Assembly (NCBI GenBank): GCA_013399895.1
Contig: VXBA01005708.1
Location: forward strand, 186,001 to 250,000
Source of the DNA: Serilophus lunatus
Lineage: Eukaryota; Chordata; Aves; Passeriformes; Eurylaimidae
Reading direction: 5' to 3'
Length of the DNA stretch: 64,000 nucleotides
Shown one piece after another: positions 12,405 to 23,831 of the stretch (position 1 is the first letter of the stretch; the number at the start of each line of letters is the position of its first letter). The notes under the pieces are model-generated. The model worked only from the letters and a program-made list of their open reading frames with translations, made no database searches and was not told where the DNA came from. Made by a program: the position numbers and the translations under genes.

Positions 12405-12467
12405 CAGTCAGATGCAGCCCTTGTACTTCATACGACTCAGCTGGAGCCCAGTCTGAAACATCAGTAG
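12405..12467 (+). other. Candidate terminal coding exon C of an unidentified gene
   Basis: After an acceptor-like ATTTGCTCAG ending at 12404, one frame reads 20 codons (QSDAALVLHTTQLEPSLKHQ) and stops at TAG 12465-12467. Its phase 0 start matches the phase 0 end of segment B, 502 bases upstream. The acceptor's pyrimidine tract is weak and the segment is short, so support comes mainly from its phase agreement with B. Possible poly(A) signals occur about 590 bases downstream (AATAAA near 13051). Confidence 0.18.
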
Positions 12468-14389
12468 AACATCCTGTCTGGCTGAGAGATGCATAAACAT
12501 TGCTTACTGAACGGGATTTAATCTAATGTTGATCTTCACACAGTTTGTGATACCATATATTTTTGTGTTTTAATGGTTATCCTGTTTATCTCATCTTTCT
12601 GACTTAAGTCCAAATCCTTCAGCTGAATAGGTGCCTTACTAATACTAGCTGAAAGTCACACAACAAAAAGGCTCCATCATTAAGAGCATGCATTAGTCCG
12701 AGCAGTCACCGAATCTTATGTTACCTTGATGCCTTCTCCATATAGTTCCTCACTTTCTTGGCTTTGCATCTATTGTACTGCTTGTTGCAAATTGTGAAAA
12801 AAAGTTAGGCATTTTACTGAATTATTTTTTCTCCCTGGATGATGTGGGTGTACCCTTTTCTTTGATTACAGTACAAATTTTAATCAGATCGAAGGAAGAA
12901 GGAAGACTTAAACTCTCTGAACATGTACCCCTCAGGCTTGACATCCTGTCCACTTTACTTCTGCAGAATGATGCATAATTTTAAAATGCTCTACAAATGG
13001 AATGGTTTATGGAAAAACTGTCTTGCTGTGTCATTCACAGTATACTTCAATAATAAAGGTAAATTTTTTTAAACTCATTGGCAATTGAAATATTCCTTAT
13101 GGTCAAAGAAAATGTTGCATGTGACAGATCCTGAAGCACTGGTCTGTTTTCTGTTGCTTGTGAGAAAGCAAGTGAACCGTTTAATAGGAGCTGGCTATAA
13201 TTTCAGATAGGGTTGTAGAAGATGCCATTTCCTGATCTCTGGGGCTTTTGAGAGCTCACAAATGGTAGTGCAAATTTCTCCTTTGGCACTATCCTTTTAT
13301 GTATTGATCCTAAAATAGGCACAACTTAAGTACCACCATAGCAGATGTCTGTCACAAAGCATTATGTCTTTTGCATGCACAATTGCTACTTGTTTTCAGC
13401 TGTAGGGTATTAATAAAACATGTAAAATGAGTACATTACTACAAACAGAAACACATCTTAGACAAACCCAAGGTTTTTCTCATATCACATTTCTCAGTTT
13501 ATCTATTCTCTCTCGATTTTTTCCAATTTTCTATCTGTTTTGCTGTTGGTTTTATGGGTTTTTTTCCTTGCTGATAGCAACAATTTAGCTCAAACAGATA
13601 CTGTTACCCGTATACAAGGTATATATTTTGTATTTCTGTAACCTCTTTATTTTCACTATTTTTATAGCAATTGCCTCATGTCCATCTTCCTTCTTTTTCT
13701 CATTCAACTGTTTTTCTTGTGACCATACCGGGCTCAAATAGCAAAGCTACAAAAGTGGCTTTTCTTTCACATACCTTTCTAGAGTTAGTATTATTTTTTT
13801 CATATAATATTTTTTTAAATTATTTGATAGAAATAATTTAAAGATCAATGTTTTTATTGTGAATTATTTGGGTTACAAAAACTTTAGCAATCAAACTGAA
13901 GCCAAACCCATCCATATTCTGTTTGCAAAGTACATATTTTATGGAAGATGGTGATTGAAAACTAGCTGACTCTGAAAAGTGAGCTTTTATTGTTCTTGTT
14001 CTTGGGAACTACCAGGGAAATAGCTGAGGTCTCAAGAGACCTCTCTCAAGAGAGTCCTAGCTCTTGACAGGAGTAGAGTGTAGCAAAGAGGTACAAAGTT
14101 TCCCTAGATATCTATTTCAGGCCTGTAAAGGAAGGCTCAACATCCCCTAATTTTTTTGAAATAGAAATTTATTTTTTTTTTTAGTTTAGATAAATAGCAA
14201 TAGGGCAACAAGGTACAGAATACTGAAGAAACATTCAGAATAGATAAAGACATCAAATTTACTAAAACTCCATGTATGGAAGAATCAGACTTTATGACTC
14301 TCCATTTCCAAATATGAGGAGAAAGAGAAAATATTATTGTACTAATCAAGGTATAAAAAAACCCTTAACAACTGGAAAACAGTTTTTAA
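12468..14389. other. Intergenic, no gene seen
   Basis: AT-rich with T-rich tracts around 13490-13860. No coding signals, RNA genes or named repeats can be supported. Confidence 0.5.
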
Positions 14390-14560
14390 AAAAACGCACA
14401 GAAGTGGAAGCTGCACAGAATATGCTCGCAATGGCGTTTTTAAAGACACACCCTTTGTCTAAAAAAGTGGGGGAATCATTACAGTGTTTATAGTAAACAG
14501 GGAAACGACGCTGCAGTGCATAAATATTACATTGAAAAACATGTAGAGAAGGAATTACTC
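14390..14560. other. CpG-retaining island in AT-rich DNA, possible conserved non-coding element
   Basis: Within very AT-rich sequence this block keeps several CpGs (AAACGCAC, CTCGCAATGGCG, GAAACGACGCTG). Both strands carry moderately long open frames through it (+ 14272-14493, - 14346-14636), but neither has splice signals or a recognisable product. Retention of CpG and complex sequence is typical of conserved regulatory elements. It lies 2.5 kb upstream of the SLC16A10 promoter. This is inference from composition only. Confidence 0.2.
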
Positions 14561-16129
14561 TTGTGCTTAAATGAACATTGTCCAAAACTGAAAAAATATC
14601 TGGTTCTTCCCTCAAGCTGATTTCACTATCTGTCATACAGTTTGCAGGCCCCTATTTAGGAAGGTAGGTGAAGTAATCTGAGGAGTCTAACTAAAAGCTA
14701 GAAACGCATCTAAGCACTTGCAGGACTGTGCCCCCTTGGGTCAGTGGTATTAAGATCCAGTCTTGGATTTTGCCCCTGTCTATTCCTATGCAACTGAAAG
14801 TTTAATTAAGTTAATCATTGCTGGAAAATGTAATGAAGACTGAATCTGATTCAATAAAAGGTTTTCTTTGTCACAACTGTTAAAAAAATGTTATATTGTG
14901 GTGGGGAAAGCTTGAATTATTGTAAGAAAGCTCAACAGATTTGGAAAACAGCCTCTGGACAGACTTGCTGGAGAATGTGAAGTGTTAACCTTTGCATGTT
15001 AAATTGCTTACAAAATAGTTCAAGCATAGTTAAGTTTATGATAAGCTTGGGGGTTTTCCTAAGCATCAAAACTTATTCCTTGGGGGAACAGATGTGTTTT
15101 TCAATGGTTGGCCAAGTGTTCTCTCCTTGCTGTGACAATTGTTATGTATTTCATACCAATAGATTTTGTTTTGTTATGGGCTTTTATTTTTTCTGTATTC
15201 TACCACTGTTGTATATATACATACATGTAACATTTTTATGTTACATTTAGAAGCACATGGGTAACAAGACAAAGGGAGTATGCAGCAGGATTAGTGCATC
15301 TATAAAATGCACTTCGTCATAACCATAAATGTATTTTTAAACCTTTTTAAAAAATTACTTGTTTTAAAACAAATGGGAGCACACTAATCATGTAAAATTA
15401 ATAATCTGGAAGTCAATTGGTTCTAAAAGCTGACACCCATTCAGTGTGCACTACACAGGCTTTTTTATGTTGTTGTATGGTTTTCTTTCTTTAGCTGCTG
15501 CTTTTCACGTGGAGAGTGACTAATGTGTGCAGAACAAGCAGACATGGTTTTATGCATCATGCCTTATTTTGGATTAAGTTTTGTTTCCCTGCGTGGCCAC
15601 TGGTAGGTATAAGATGGAGAAGGCGAATCAGGGTTAAAAAAAAATAAATAAAAAAAAAAAGGAGAGGAAAAGGCTTTAGCAGGAGGTAAGGGAGTTGGAT
15701 AATGTAGATAATATAGCAGTAGCAGCCCAGGTTCTGAGGGAAGAAATTGGGATGGTGTACACATGCAAGAGACTGCTTTGAACACTCCAGGTTTCACAGG
15801 GAAGGACGAAGCATCCAGATTTAATCTGCTGATATTTTTTCAAGAAGCTGCTCTTCCTCATCAAACCCAAACTGCTTAAAACTGCTTAAGGAGCTGCCAA
15901 ACGCCGGCAAAGATGTGGAGCTGAGAGCTTGGAAGCAGGATCATGGATCAAAAAGCTTATCATTTAACACTCCTGACCTCCCCTTTCCCTATCCTCTTAC
16001 TTCACTGGCTGTGAGGAGGAAAGGTCAAGAGTTGATGCCTCCGTGCAAGTGGGAAACGTCAAGAGTGTGTGCAAGAGTAGTATTTTCCTTTGTTAAAAAC
16101 AGAGAAGACACCTGGGGAGATGCGGTTCC
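14561..16129. other. Proximal upstream region of SLC16A10
   Basis: AT-rich until about 15.9 kb, with an A-rich run at 15637-15660, then grading into the CpG island. No gene seen. The long open frames that begin here on the + strand are carried by the GC-rich island and are not taken as coding. Confidence 0.5.
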
Positions 16130-16674
16130 CTCACGGTCCCCTCTGGCACACAGAGTGCGCAAGGAGAGCCTGGACAGCCGTCCCGGAGGACAGCGGGTGC
16201 CACGAGAGCCCCGGAGCGGGGCTAACAGCCCTTCCCCCGGGAACGAGGGTGGGCAACGGAGCTCCGCGGAGCCAGGGAGCGCCGGGCAGGGCCGGGCGCC
16301 GGCTGACACCGATGTGTCCGTGTGTCTGGGCCAGGGGGTGTGCCATTTGGGGCGGTTTCGCTTTACTTGGTGGTTGTTTGGAAACGGCCGGGGCGGGAGT
16401 TTCAGACCCTTCCCCCTCGGGCAGCTCGGGCGGCCGCAGCTGCCCTGGCTCGTGGGGAGCGGGCTCGGCCTGGGAGCGGGGCCAGCCGCCTGTTTACGGC
16501 TCTGCCGCCGCGGGCAGCAGCGGTACCTGCGTGCGGGCTTGGGGCTCTCGCTCCGCCACCCCTCCGCCTTCCGCCCACCGGCGGCGGCTGCTAAGCGCTG
16601 GCTCCCAACCTCCGCTCCCCCATCGCGGGCGGCCGCGGCACGAGCGCTTATCACCGCCGCTGACACGGCGCGGT

Positions 16675-16724
16675 CCCGCCCCGCTCCACCCCCTCCGCCG
16701 GAGAGGCGGCCGGGGAAGGGCGGG
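16675..16724 (+). promoter_or_regulatory. GC boxes (Sp1-type)
   Basis: CCCGCCCCGC at 16675-16684 and GGGCGGG at 16718-16724 match Sp1/KLF GC boxes. They lie 75-180 bases upstream of the CCAAT box and are followed by a C/T-rich tract (16745-16797). Motif recognition only. Confidence 0.5.
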
Positions 16725-16798
16725 TGGAGAGGAGCGTGGCTTCGCCTCCCTTTCCCTCGCCCCCCTCCCTCCCGCCTCTCCCGCCTCCCTTCCCGCGG

Positions 16799-16803
16799 CC
16801 AAT
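16799..16803 (+). promoter_or_regulatory. CCAAT box
   Basis: GCGGCCAATCGGCG carries a full NF-Y-type CCAAT core with the favourable flanking GG/CGG context. It lies about 55 bases upstream of the TATA-like element, a typical proximal-promoter spacing. Confidence 0.6.
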
Positions 16804-16853
16804 CGGCGCGGAGGGAAGCGCTCGTGCCGCTAACGCCCCCGAGGGAGCCCCCC

Positions 16854-16865
16854 TTTTAAAATAAA
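16854..16865 (+). promoter_or_regulatory. TATA-like element (TTTTAAAATAAA)
   Basis: TTTTAAAATAAA is the only AT-rich stretch inside the GC-rich core promoter and sits between the CCAAT box and the leader. If used as a TATA box it would place transcription start near 16885-16895, giving a leader of about 225-235 bases before the ATG at 17117. The start site is inferred, not observed. Confidence 0.5.
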
Positions 16866-16928
16866 GCGGCGGCGGCGCGGCGGGAAGCGGGGGGTGTGTT
16901 GTGCGGGGCGGCCTCGCCTACTCGTTTC

Positions 16929-16980
16929 GACGGACGGACGGACGGACGGACGGACGGACAGACAGATAAATAAATAAATA
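16929..16980 (+). repeat. Compound tetranucleotide microsatellite in the 5' leader, (GACG)7 (GACA)2 GATA (TAAA)n
   Basis: Seven exact GACG units (16929-16956) pass into two GACA units, GATA, and a TAAATAAATAAATA run ending at 16980, with more CAGACAGACA just after. It lies downstream of the inferred transcription start, so it would be transcribed in the leader. The graded GACG-GACA-GATA-TAAA order suggests successive point changes spread by replication slippage. Confidence 0.9.
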
Positions 16981-17004
16981 GGCAGACAGACAAGGCGCCG
17001 CAGG

Positions 17005-17034
17005 ATGCCCGCAGCTCCCGCGGCGAGAAGCTGA
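17005..17034 (+). CDS. Short upstream ORF in the SLC16A10 leader
   Basis: ATG at 17005 opens nine codons (MPAAPAARS) and ends with TGA at 17032-17034, 82 bases before the main ATG. Its start has A at -3 but C at +4, a moderate Kozak context, while the main start has G at -3 and G at +4. Such uORFs usually reduce downstream initiation. Whether this one is translated depends on the real transcription start lying upstream of 17005, which is inferred from the promoter motifs. No peptide function is suggested. Confidence 0.4.
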   Translation: MPAAPAARS

Positions 17035-17116
17035 GGCGGGCGGGGGACGAGAGGTCGCGAAGAGGAGGAAAAAGGCGGGAGCGGCGCGCCTGGAGGGTCT
17101 CTCACCCGCTCCGGGG

Positions 17117-17483
17117 ATGGCGCCGGTGAGCGAGCAGCTGGAGCCGCAGGGCGCGGAGGGGGACCCCGCCACCGCGCCCCCCCTGCCCGGCCCGTCGGCA
17201 GTCGAAGAGGCGCGGCGGGAGAACGGCGGCGAGTGGTGCCCCGGCAGCGGCGAGAGCGGGGTCGAGCCCCGGGCGGCGGCGGAGGCCCCTGGGAGCGCGG
17301 GGTGCCCCGAGAGCGCGGCGGCACCGGAGCCCCCCGAAGGCGGCTGGGGCTGGGTGGTGATGCTGGCCGCCATGTGGTGCAACGGCGCCGTCTTCGGCAT
17401 CCAGAACTCGTGCGGGGTCCTCTTCGTCTCCATGCTCCGGCTCTTCGCCGACAGCGAGGACAAGCAGCTGGTCTTCAAAACAG
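17117..17483 (+). CDS. SLC16A10: SLC16A10 (MCT10/TAT1) coding exon 1, residues 1-122
   Basis: MCT10 is a plasma-membrane, proton-independent facilitative transporter of Phe, Tyr, Trp and iodothyronines in the major facilitator superfamily. The start is chosen for its strong Kozak context (GGGGATGG) and because the frame runs directly into the transporter core. Residues 1-73 form a Pro/Ala/Glu-rich cytosolic tail (PESAAAPEPPEG). Residues 74-79 are the MCT family signature EGGWGW leading into TM1 (about 78-100: VVMLAAMWCNGAVFGIQNS). Gln96 sits where MCT8 (SLC16A2) has its substrate-contacting His (FGIHNS), and LAAMWCNG/FGIQN matches MCT10, so this is SLC16A10 rather than SLC16A2. The exon ends AAAACAG|GTGAGG with one base of codon 123. 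The whole exon lies in the CpG island. The tail is poorly conserved, as is usual for the family. Confidence 0.93.
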
Positions 17484-20400
17484 GTGAGGCGTCCCCGGAG
17501 TCGGGGTGGTTTCCAGCCCGCTCCGCCTCGGGCCTTCCCCGCCGCCAGCCCGGGCGGAGAAGGTGTCCCGGCCGGGGGCTGTGGCTGCCGGCGGTGCCGC
17601 CGCTCTGGCGGTCGGTGTCCGAGCCCCGCGGGGTTCTCCGGGCCGGCCCCGGGCAGCGGGACCCCTCGGTAGGGGTGTGAGCGCCGGGCGGAGCCTGCCC
17701 GTGCCCCGCCGAGTACGTGGGGCTGGGCTGGGGCACTCGGAAACGCTCCTTTCGTCGAGGGGAAGGGAAGCTCCTCTCGCCTCCCTGCGGTGCCCTCGGA
17801 GCAGCGCCTGGGGCAGCGAGGTGTTGGGATCTCGGGCAGAGCTGCGGAGAGAGAAGCAGGTGTACTCTGGCTTCTTCCGCAGCTGTATCGTCAGGCATCT
17901 GTCGCTGCACATCATGGGCAGTGGAGCCGCCCCCCTGCTCCTGGTCCCAGAAATCTTTATTCCCCTGCCCTCGTTAGCCTAATGGCTCGCCTAAATAATT
18001 AATTAATAGTGGAGTATAGCGGCACTTAAAATATGTCAAGAGTGGTTTTAACAGTTGCCAAAATCTCCATGTCGATGTGCAGATTTACTGCTGTGACCAA
18101 AAATCACAAAATTCATCAGTAAAATTAATGGTGTTTACTAAACTTTCAAGACCTTAACAGTGCTATTGCCATCTAATATCTGCTCTGTCATTACTGATTT
18201 AAATCACCCCGGGCGCATAAGTATCAGTTAGTTCAAAGTTGAGCATACGTTCTATTTTATTTTAAGTAAGTTTTCTTTGGAACGTGTCCTGTACTTTGGT
18301 TGTGTAAGCTAAGGAAATGCAGTTTTTGGCTCGTGCAATAATAACGAATTAATAATTAAAATAATTTATGGTAGTAAATAATGAAGTTGACTTACTTAAA
18401 AGATAACTTAATATCAAATTATTAAAATGAAATACTAAAAAGCAAACGTCGTCTTTTACGTTTTTGTTCTTTTCTAAAGAAAGGTGTTCCAGCCGTGTAC
18501 CCTTGCAGAGGTGGAAGCCTTCTAGGAAACTTTCTCAATACATAGTGGGTGTTACAGACCTTTAAAAGGGCTTTGAAATCTGTCTTCTTTAATACTGCAA
18601 TAAGTCGACCTAGAGTTGAGATGTAGGAGACAAAGGTCATTTTCTTCCCCTAGTTTAGTGACAATATTTTTGCCTGAAATAGAAAACCAGGGCAAGTGTT
18701 TAGACTGAAGCAGCAAAGCTGTGGTGGAGCATTAAATGATGTGTTCTCCAGCATTTGAACTGTGGTGATATACAAGGCATATTTCTTGCTGTCCTTGAGC
18801 TATAAAGATGGGAAGCTACATCTACACAGCAGGGAAATCCTTATCCAGAAGAAGGTTCCTGGGCTCCTTAGCCTGCACAAGGGAAGAGTGAGGTTCGGAG
18901 AAGGTGCTGCGAACATGTCTGTACTGACCTGGAAGCCTCTACTAGTCAGAAATGAAGCAGGAAATGGGTGGTTGATACTCTGTCCCTTCATGATACAGAG
19001 GTGTAATTGTTTTTTATTTATTCTGTAGTAACAACCTCTCAGAACTGTTGTCATGTACTTTAAAAAAAAAAGCTGTTTAGGTATGAGTGCAGTAGTCAAA
19101 ACAATCAATGAGAGAAAGATAAAGTGACTATCTCTTACCTTCCAGAAGGGTAATTGCACCACTGGTGTTTGAGTGAGGCGAGATTGTGCGTGTGCTCCAC
19201 CCACGTGTTTGAAAGTTTGCCCAAATGCAGAAAAGGGGGGGGGGGGGGAATGGAACCTGGCTTTAGAGCCCTGGTCTTCTGTGTCCTGCTTAGAAACCAG
19301 AAAGAGTTCAGAGTCCTGCATAGAGGCAGCATCTCCTCCATTTCTTTGTAAATTATTTGAAAAAAACCCCAGCAAGTTGCAGCTGCCCTCTGTTTTGCTC
19401 TTTCAGATGTGCTCTGCTTTGGGGAATGCAGAAGACACTATTTCACTATTTGATTTTTTTTTTTTAACTCAAACTGGTTTAAGTTGGGGAAAATACTGTG
19501 GGAGAGCTGCCTTGACTAGATGATTTATGTGTGACTACAGATAAAAAAAAGTGTCTCCTGTACACAGCAGATAAAAAGGGTGTCTTTCAGTGCCTCAAAG
19601 TCCCTTGATGAGTTGAGGCACCTTACGGACTAAGCAGCAGCTCTCAAACAGAACTTTTGGTTCCTTAATGTTGAGCCTCATTGCCTAGAAAATGTTTGTC
19701 TGCTATTTTTTTATCTTGCAAAGATGGTACCAAATGTGAAGTAAGCAAGGCTTGATAAAATATTTAGTTTGCCGGAAAGAAGAGCTATGATCAAGAATGG
19801 CAAATTGCCACTAGTGTACCTCTTACTGAACACTGATGGATTAGCTGGCATTGCTGTAGAAAGCAAAAGAATGACTAATGGGAAGAGTCCCTGTGGTTTT
19901 AATGTTAGAGAACTCTAGCCTGATAGTTCCCATGGCATTGATTATAGTACTTAATCTAGTTAGTCTCTTGCTTTAGGACTGATTACAACTCAAACTTGGG
20001 GGTGGAAACTGAGTTTGGGTCAGGTTTAATGAGTTGGGAAACAGGAATTTGTAACAAAAGATTTTTTTTGCTGTGTGGTTTTGCTTTGGAATGCAAAGTT
20101 TAATAGTCTGATCCTTCTGAAAAATTATTTCTTTAAAATCTGAAGTGCTGATTTTTGAGAGCCATAAATGTGCCAGATAATTTCTTCAGGGACCTCAGGT
20201 ATCTGTGGAATCTTACAGTTGATCCAGAGTACCACAGAATTAAGGGTTTTTTTAATCTACATGATTATTTAGGTGCTGCCATAAGCACATGTGTTGCCAG
20301 GGGTTTTTGTGTTTCTGCTCTCCTAAGACCAGTCAGTGGGTTATGATATGTACTGGTTTTGTTATCTCTTAACAGCACTTTATAATATCTTAAAAATGAG

Positions 20401-23400
20401 TGGCTGTTTCTCTATGTAAGGCAAAATGGGAGGATATTAAGTATCATACTCTGTGCTATTCTTGTTGGTTTTGGTAGATGGATTGATATTTATTAATATG
20501 AAAGAGAAAAAATGAGGAGGTAGAATGGGATGTAGTCAAGAAGTGACTCTGCCTTGTACAACAGAAGTGGAAGGAACCAAAAGTACAGGCAAGGTAGCAA
20601 GACTGTCTCCAGAATGCAGTGTCATCACTGGACAGCTAAGATAAATAACTATGACACTGTTGTAGGATTTAAGAGCACTAATGGAAAATCTTGTGCTGTG
20701 GATAAGAGAAGGTTCACAAATATCTTCAAGGACACCTCATTATAATTATTTTTTATGTAAAAATTTGAATATAATTAGATTAGTACACAATATTTTGTTA
20801 GTTAAAAAGCTCATTTCTGTGCTCATGTATTGCACTATATGAGCAATTCCAGTGTTTCCTTGTGTAGCCAGTTTTTTGTTCAAAAGCTTACTTTATGTAC
20901 AACTGCAGAAGAGGAAAAGCCCCCAATGTAAGTATGAAACTTCTAGAAAGGTGTGCCTGAAGTCTCAGGAAACTGCTCTGTTCATTGTTTATAGCTCATT
21001 GTGTTTGAGGAACAAGTTGGGTGGGAAAAAACAATGGCAATGAACCATAGGAGGCTCTTGGCCCTTGGAAATGGGCAGACCTAGTGGACCTCTAGCAAAT
21101 GCAATTGTAGCCTGATCATCCTTGAAGGGAAAGGATCAGGTCTTGGGAAAATTCCAGGGTCTGGCAGGAAGAATGGTTGGTCCCTTTCCCTATTGAGCTG
21201 TCACAGGGAGATGGGAAGCACTGAGCCAGTCCTGTTATGATCTCAATTAGGGACCTGTGTGTGAGCCCCATCTAGTCCTGTGCTGTGCTCTCTTGATAGA
21301 TGCCTCTGCTGTAGAGGTTTTTGTGTGTGTACACACAGTTGTTTTCAAGAGGCAGATAAATACTATGATACTAGTGGCAGAGAAAAATGCCAGGGTTCCT
21401 TTAAAAAAAACTTAGATAAAACTAGTTTAATTGCTCCTTGTTCTATGATTTGCAATGCTGGTTCCGTAATTCCACTGAATTATTCTCTCAATATGTCTGT
21501 TCATCCTCGCTTGTACAAAGAGCCTTGTAGGGTGTATTGCTGTGTTATTAGTGTTCTGCTCGTGTTTGTTTTGTGTTAGCCAGTGTTATTAGAAGACAGT
21601 GCATCAGCTGGCCTGAACTGGTTGTGTGTGCTTGTGTACCTCTGCCTTGGTTTGACTCTGTAAGCTGCAGCCTTTGGTGATGTACCAGGATATCACACTG
21701 ATTGGTAGCTCACTGAGCTGGCTTAGCACTGGGCTGTGACTCTTGGACTTGGGTTGCTGAGGGTCCAGTAGCTGGGGTGGGAGAATTCTGCCTTTGTTGT
21801 CATACCTGGGCTGTAATTCAGAAATAATATTGGATGACTACAAAGATGTACGAGGATTGCAAAAGTGAATTGCTACCATGTATGGTCCCTAACTTTTGCT
21901 GAGCAAGGCTGTCTTTTTAATTTCATGGGGCAGTCTGAAGTTGTCTTTTACTTTGTTCTTGAATCTTTTGATGTCTTCCCGAGTTTTTCTTCAGAGATGA
22001 ATTATAACGAAATTGGTGGTGCTTTCAAGTCCCTGTTCTGTAACTGTCCTTCAGAACCACACTTTCATCTCTAAATCTATGGAGTGTTATTTCCATTAAA
22101 TTGGGAGGCTTGGCAAGCTGGAACTATGCCACACGAATTATGAGAGACCAGTTGACTTTTTAGGAAGAAATAAATTTGGAGCATAGAAGTTATCAGAATA
22201 CACGAGTGTAATTTGTGTGAGGTACGAGAAAGCGCACTACTGTGCAGTGTCCTAGTCAATAAGGATTACATTGCAATGGAGGATGTAGTTCCACAAAGAG
22301 CTGCAATGGCAGACATCAGTGCTGCTGTAGTCTGCTTGCTTTCCCAAGTTGGTGTGGCTATTGAAAGCAGTGCAGGGAACCAGCAATGGGTTCTAACCTG
22401 AAAACCAACCTGATGTAAAAGTAATGGTTAATTTTATTCAGTTGCAGTCATAAATTTGTACTGTTTTGACCTGACTTTGTGATTATAAATATTTATACAA
22501 CTGAAGACTGACACAGTCATCCTGTCAGCTACTCCAAACTGGAAAGGTGAAGGCAGTGTCCTTAGTATGGTGTCTTTATTTCGAACAGAATAGTTAACCC
22601 CACTACTGTTTATGCGTACACATATGCACATGTGTCCTCATGCTTGTAGCTCTGGAGCATTTCTCTTGTGCTCTTGATAACTAGTCTGCAGACTGATGAA
22701 CTTCATGTCTGCTAGGTAGGTTTTTTTTTTTGTTGGAATTCACATTGGTTAGATCTCTTTCTATTCCAGCTGTGGGTTAAATTGCAACAAGTTGCTTTAG
22801 TTAGGGAGAATACTCTTCCTAATGTGCCTGAAACCTAGTGACCAATTTATTTTTGTGTTTCTTTAGAGGCAGTTCTTGAATTTCACAGGAGTGGAACATC
22901 CCCATAAAATTCTAAAGATGGCTGGCTATTCCCACCACCCTGCATTACATTCCCATGCCTCGAGTGCTGTCTGTCAGACAAAACTGTATCCTCTAAAAGC
23001 TCCTTCGTACAAATCCACCTAAATGCTAAGATTTTACTGTAATTTATTCATGACAATTTTGTTCTATATGAAATACTTTTTGCTCTCAATTATAAGCTTC
23101 TGTAATGTAGAGAAGAAGGGTACTGTGTCATGTTACAAAATGAGGCTTTGCTCTTTTCTGGCATGAATGATGTACTATGTTGACATTGTGCTGTCTAGTT
23201 TGCATTATTTATGTAACCTGATGTTTTTCTTGCTGCTTATTATTAGTACCTGCAGTTAGTGAAGCTTAGTTAACTTTGAAGTTTTCTGGTGTGCATTGCT
23301 TCCTTCTCTTCAGCCTTGCTTTTTTGAATTGATCCCTGCACTCTGCTCAGTGTCATCTTATTCTTCCATTTTGACTGCTCTTTGAGGCTTCTCAAATCCC

Positions 23401-23831
23401 TTCCACGTTTTTGAATTGGGCTAAATAACTGCTGTCTAAAGGGGAAGTTAGCAAAATGTTTGTGTTTATTAATAGACCTTCTTCTTTGACTTAGCAAGAT
23501 GTACCAGGCCTTAGTGTTTGCCTGTCCAAAAAGGTGATTTCATCTTTCAACACTATCCGCTTTGCGTCCAGACATTTGAAGTTTTATGATAATGTTCTTT
23601 AGCCTCCTGAGATGTTGTTAAAAGCCATCTTGAGGTTTAAATGTTATTGGTCTCTTTTAATTGAGTTACTAGCTTTGCATGAAGAAATACAGTAGACTGT
23701 TCTTGAACTATTATAGCATACCTTGTCTATTTACCCTTCTAGCCAGTATGAGCTAGTTCAGTATTTAGAGAAAACCAAAGTGGTTAAGATTGTAGACTCT
23801 TTTAGAGCCATGCCTACTAGAGTGGGCTGCT
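17484..23831 (+). other. SLC16A10 intron 1, 5' part
   Basis: Begins with the donor GTGAGG. The first 370 bases belong to the CpG island, after which the sequence becomes AT-rich. A 14-base G run lies at 19235-19248. No exon, RNA gene or recognisable transposon is supported. 21050-21250 and 22900-22990 are less AT-rich but unidentified. Confidence 0.6.

Larger units (their letters stand above)
16130..17860. promoter_or_regulatory. CpG island covering the SLC16A10 promoter and first exon
   Basis: GC content rises abruptly and CpG dinucleotides become dense from about 16.13 kb to 17.86 kb, in a window that is otherwise AT-rich and CpG-poor. The island contains the promoter motifs, the whole 5' leader, coding exon 1 and the first few hundred bases of intron 1. 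This is the usual architecture of a broadly expressed vertebrate gene. Long overlapping open frames on both strands here result from the scarcity of stop codons in GC-rich DNA. Confidence 0.9.

Noticed and set aside
15915..16859. 314-codon open frame on the + strand across the promoter
   Set aside because: It lies in the CpG island where stops are rare, overlaps the GC, CCAAT and TATA-like boxes, has low-complexity Pro/Arg/Ala translation and no family resemblance.
17484..17680. Read-through extension of exon 1 past 17483
   Set aside because: A GTGAGG donor is present and joining to 55462 restores the conserved KTAWVGSLSMG; the extension is unrelated to the family.
16025..17915. Long minus-strand open frames (up to 330 codons) over the CpG island and exon 1
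   Set aside because: Antisense shadows of GC-rich sequence. Translations are Arg/Pro/Ser-rich and include the microsatellite read as RPSVRPSV repeats.
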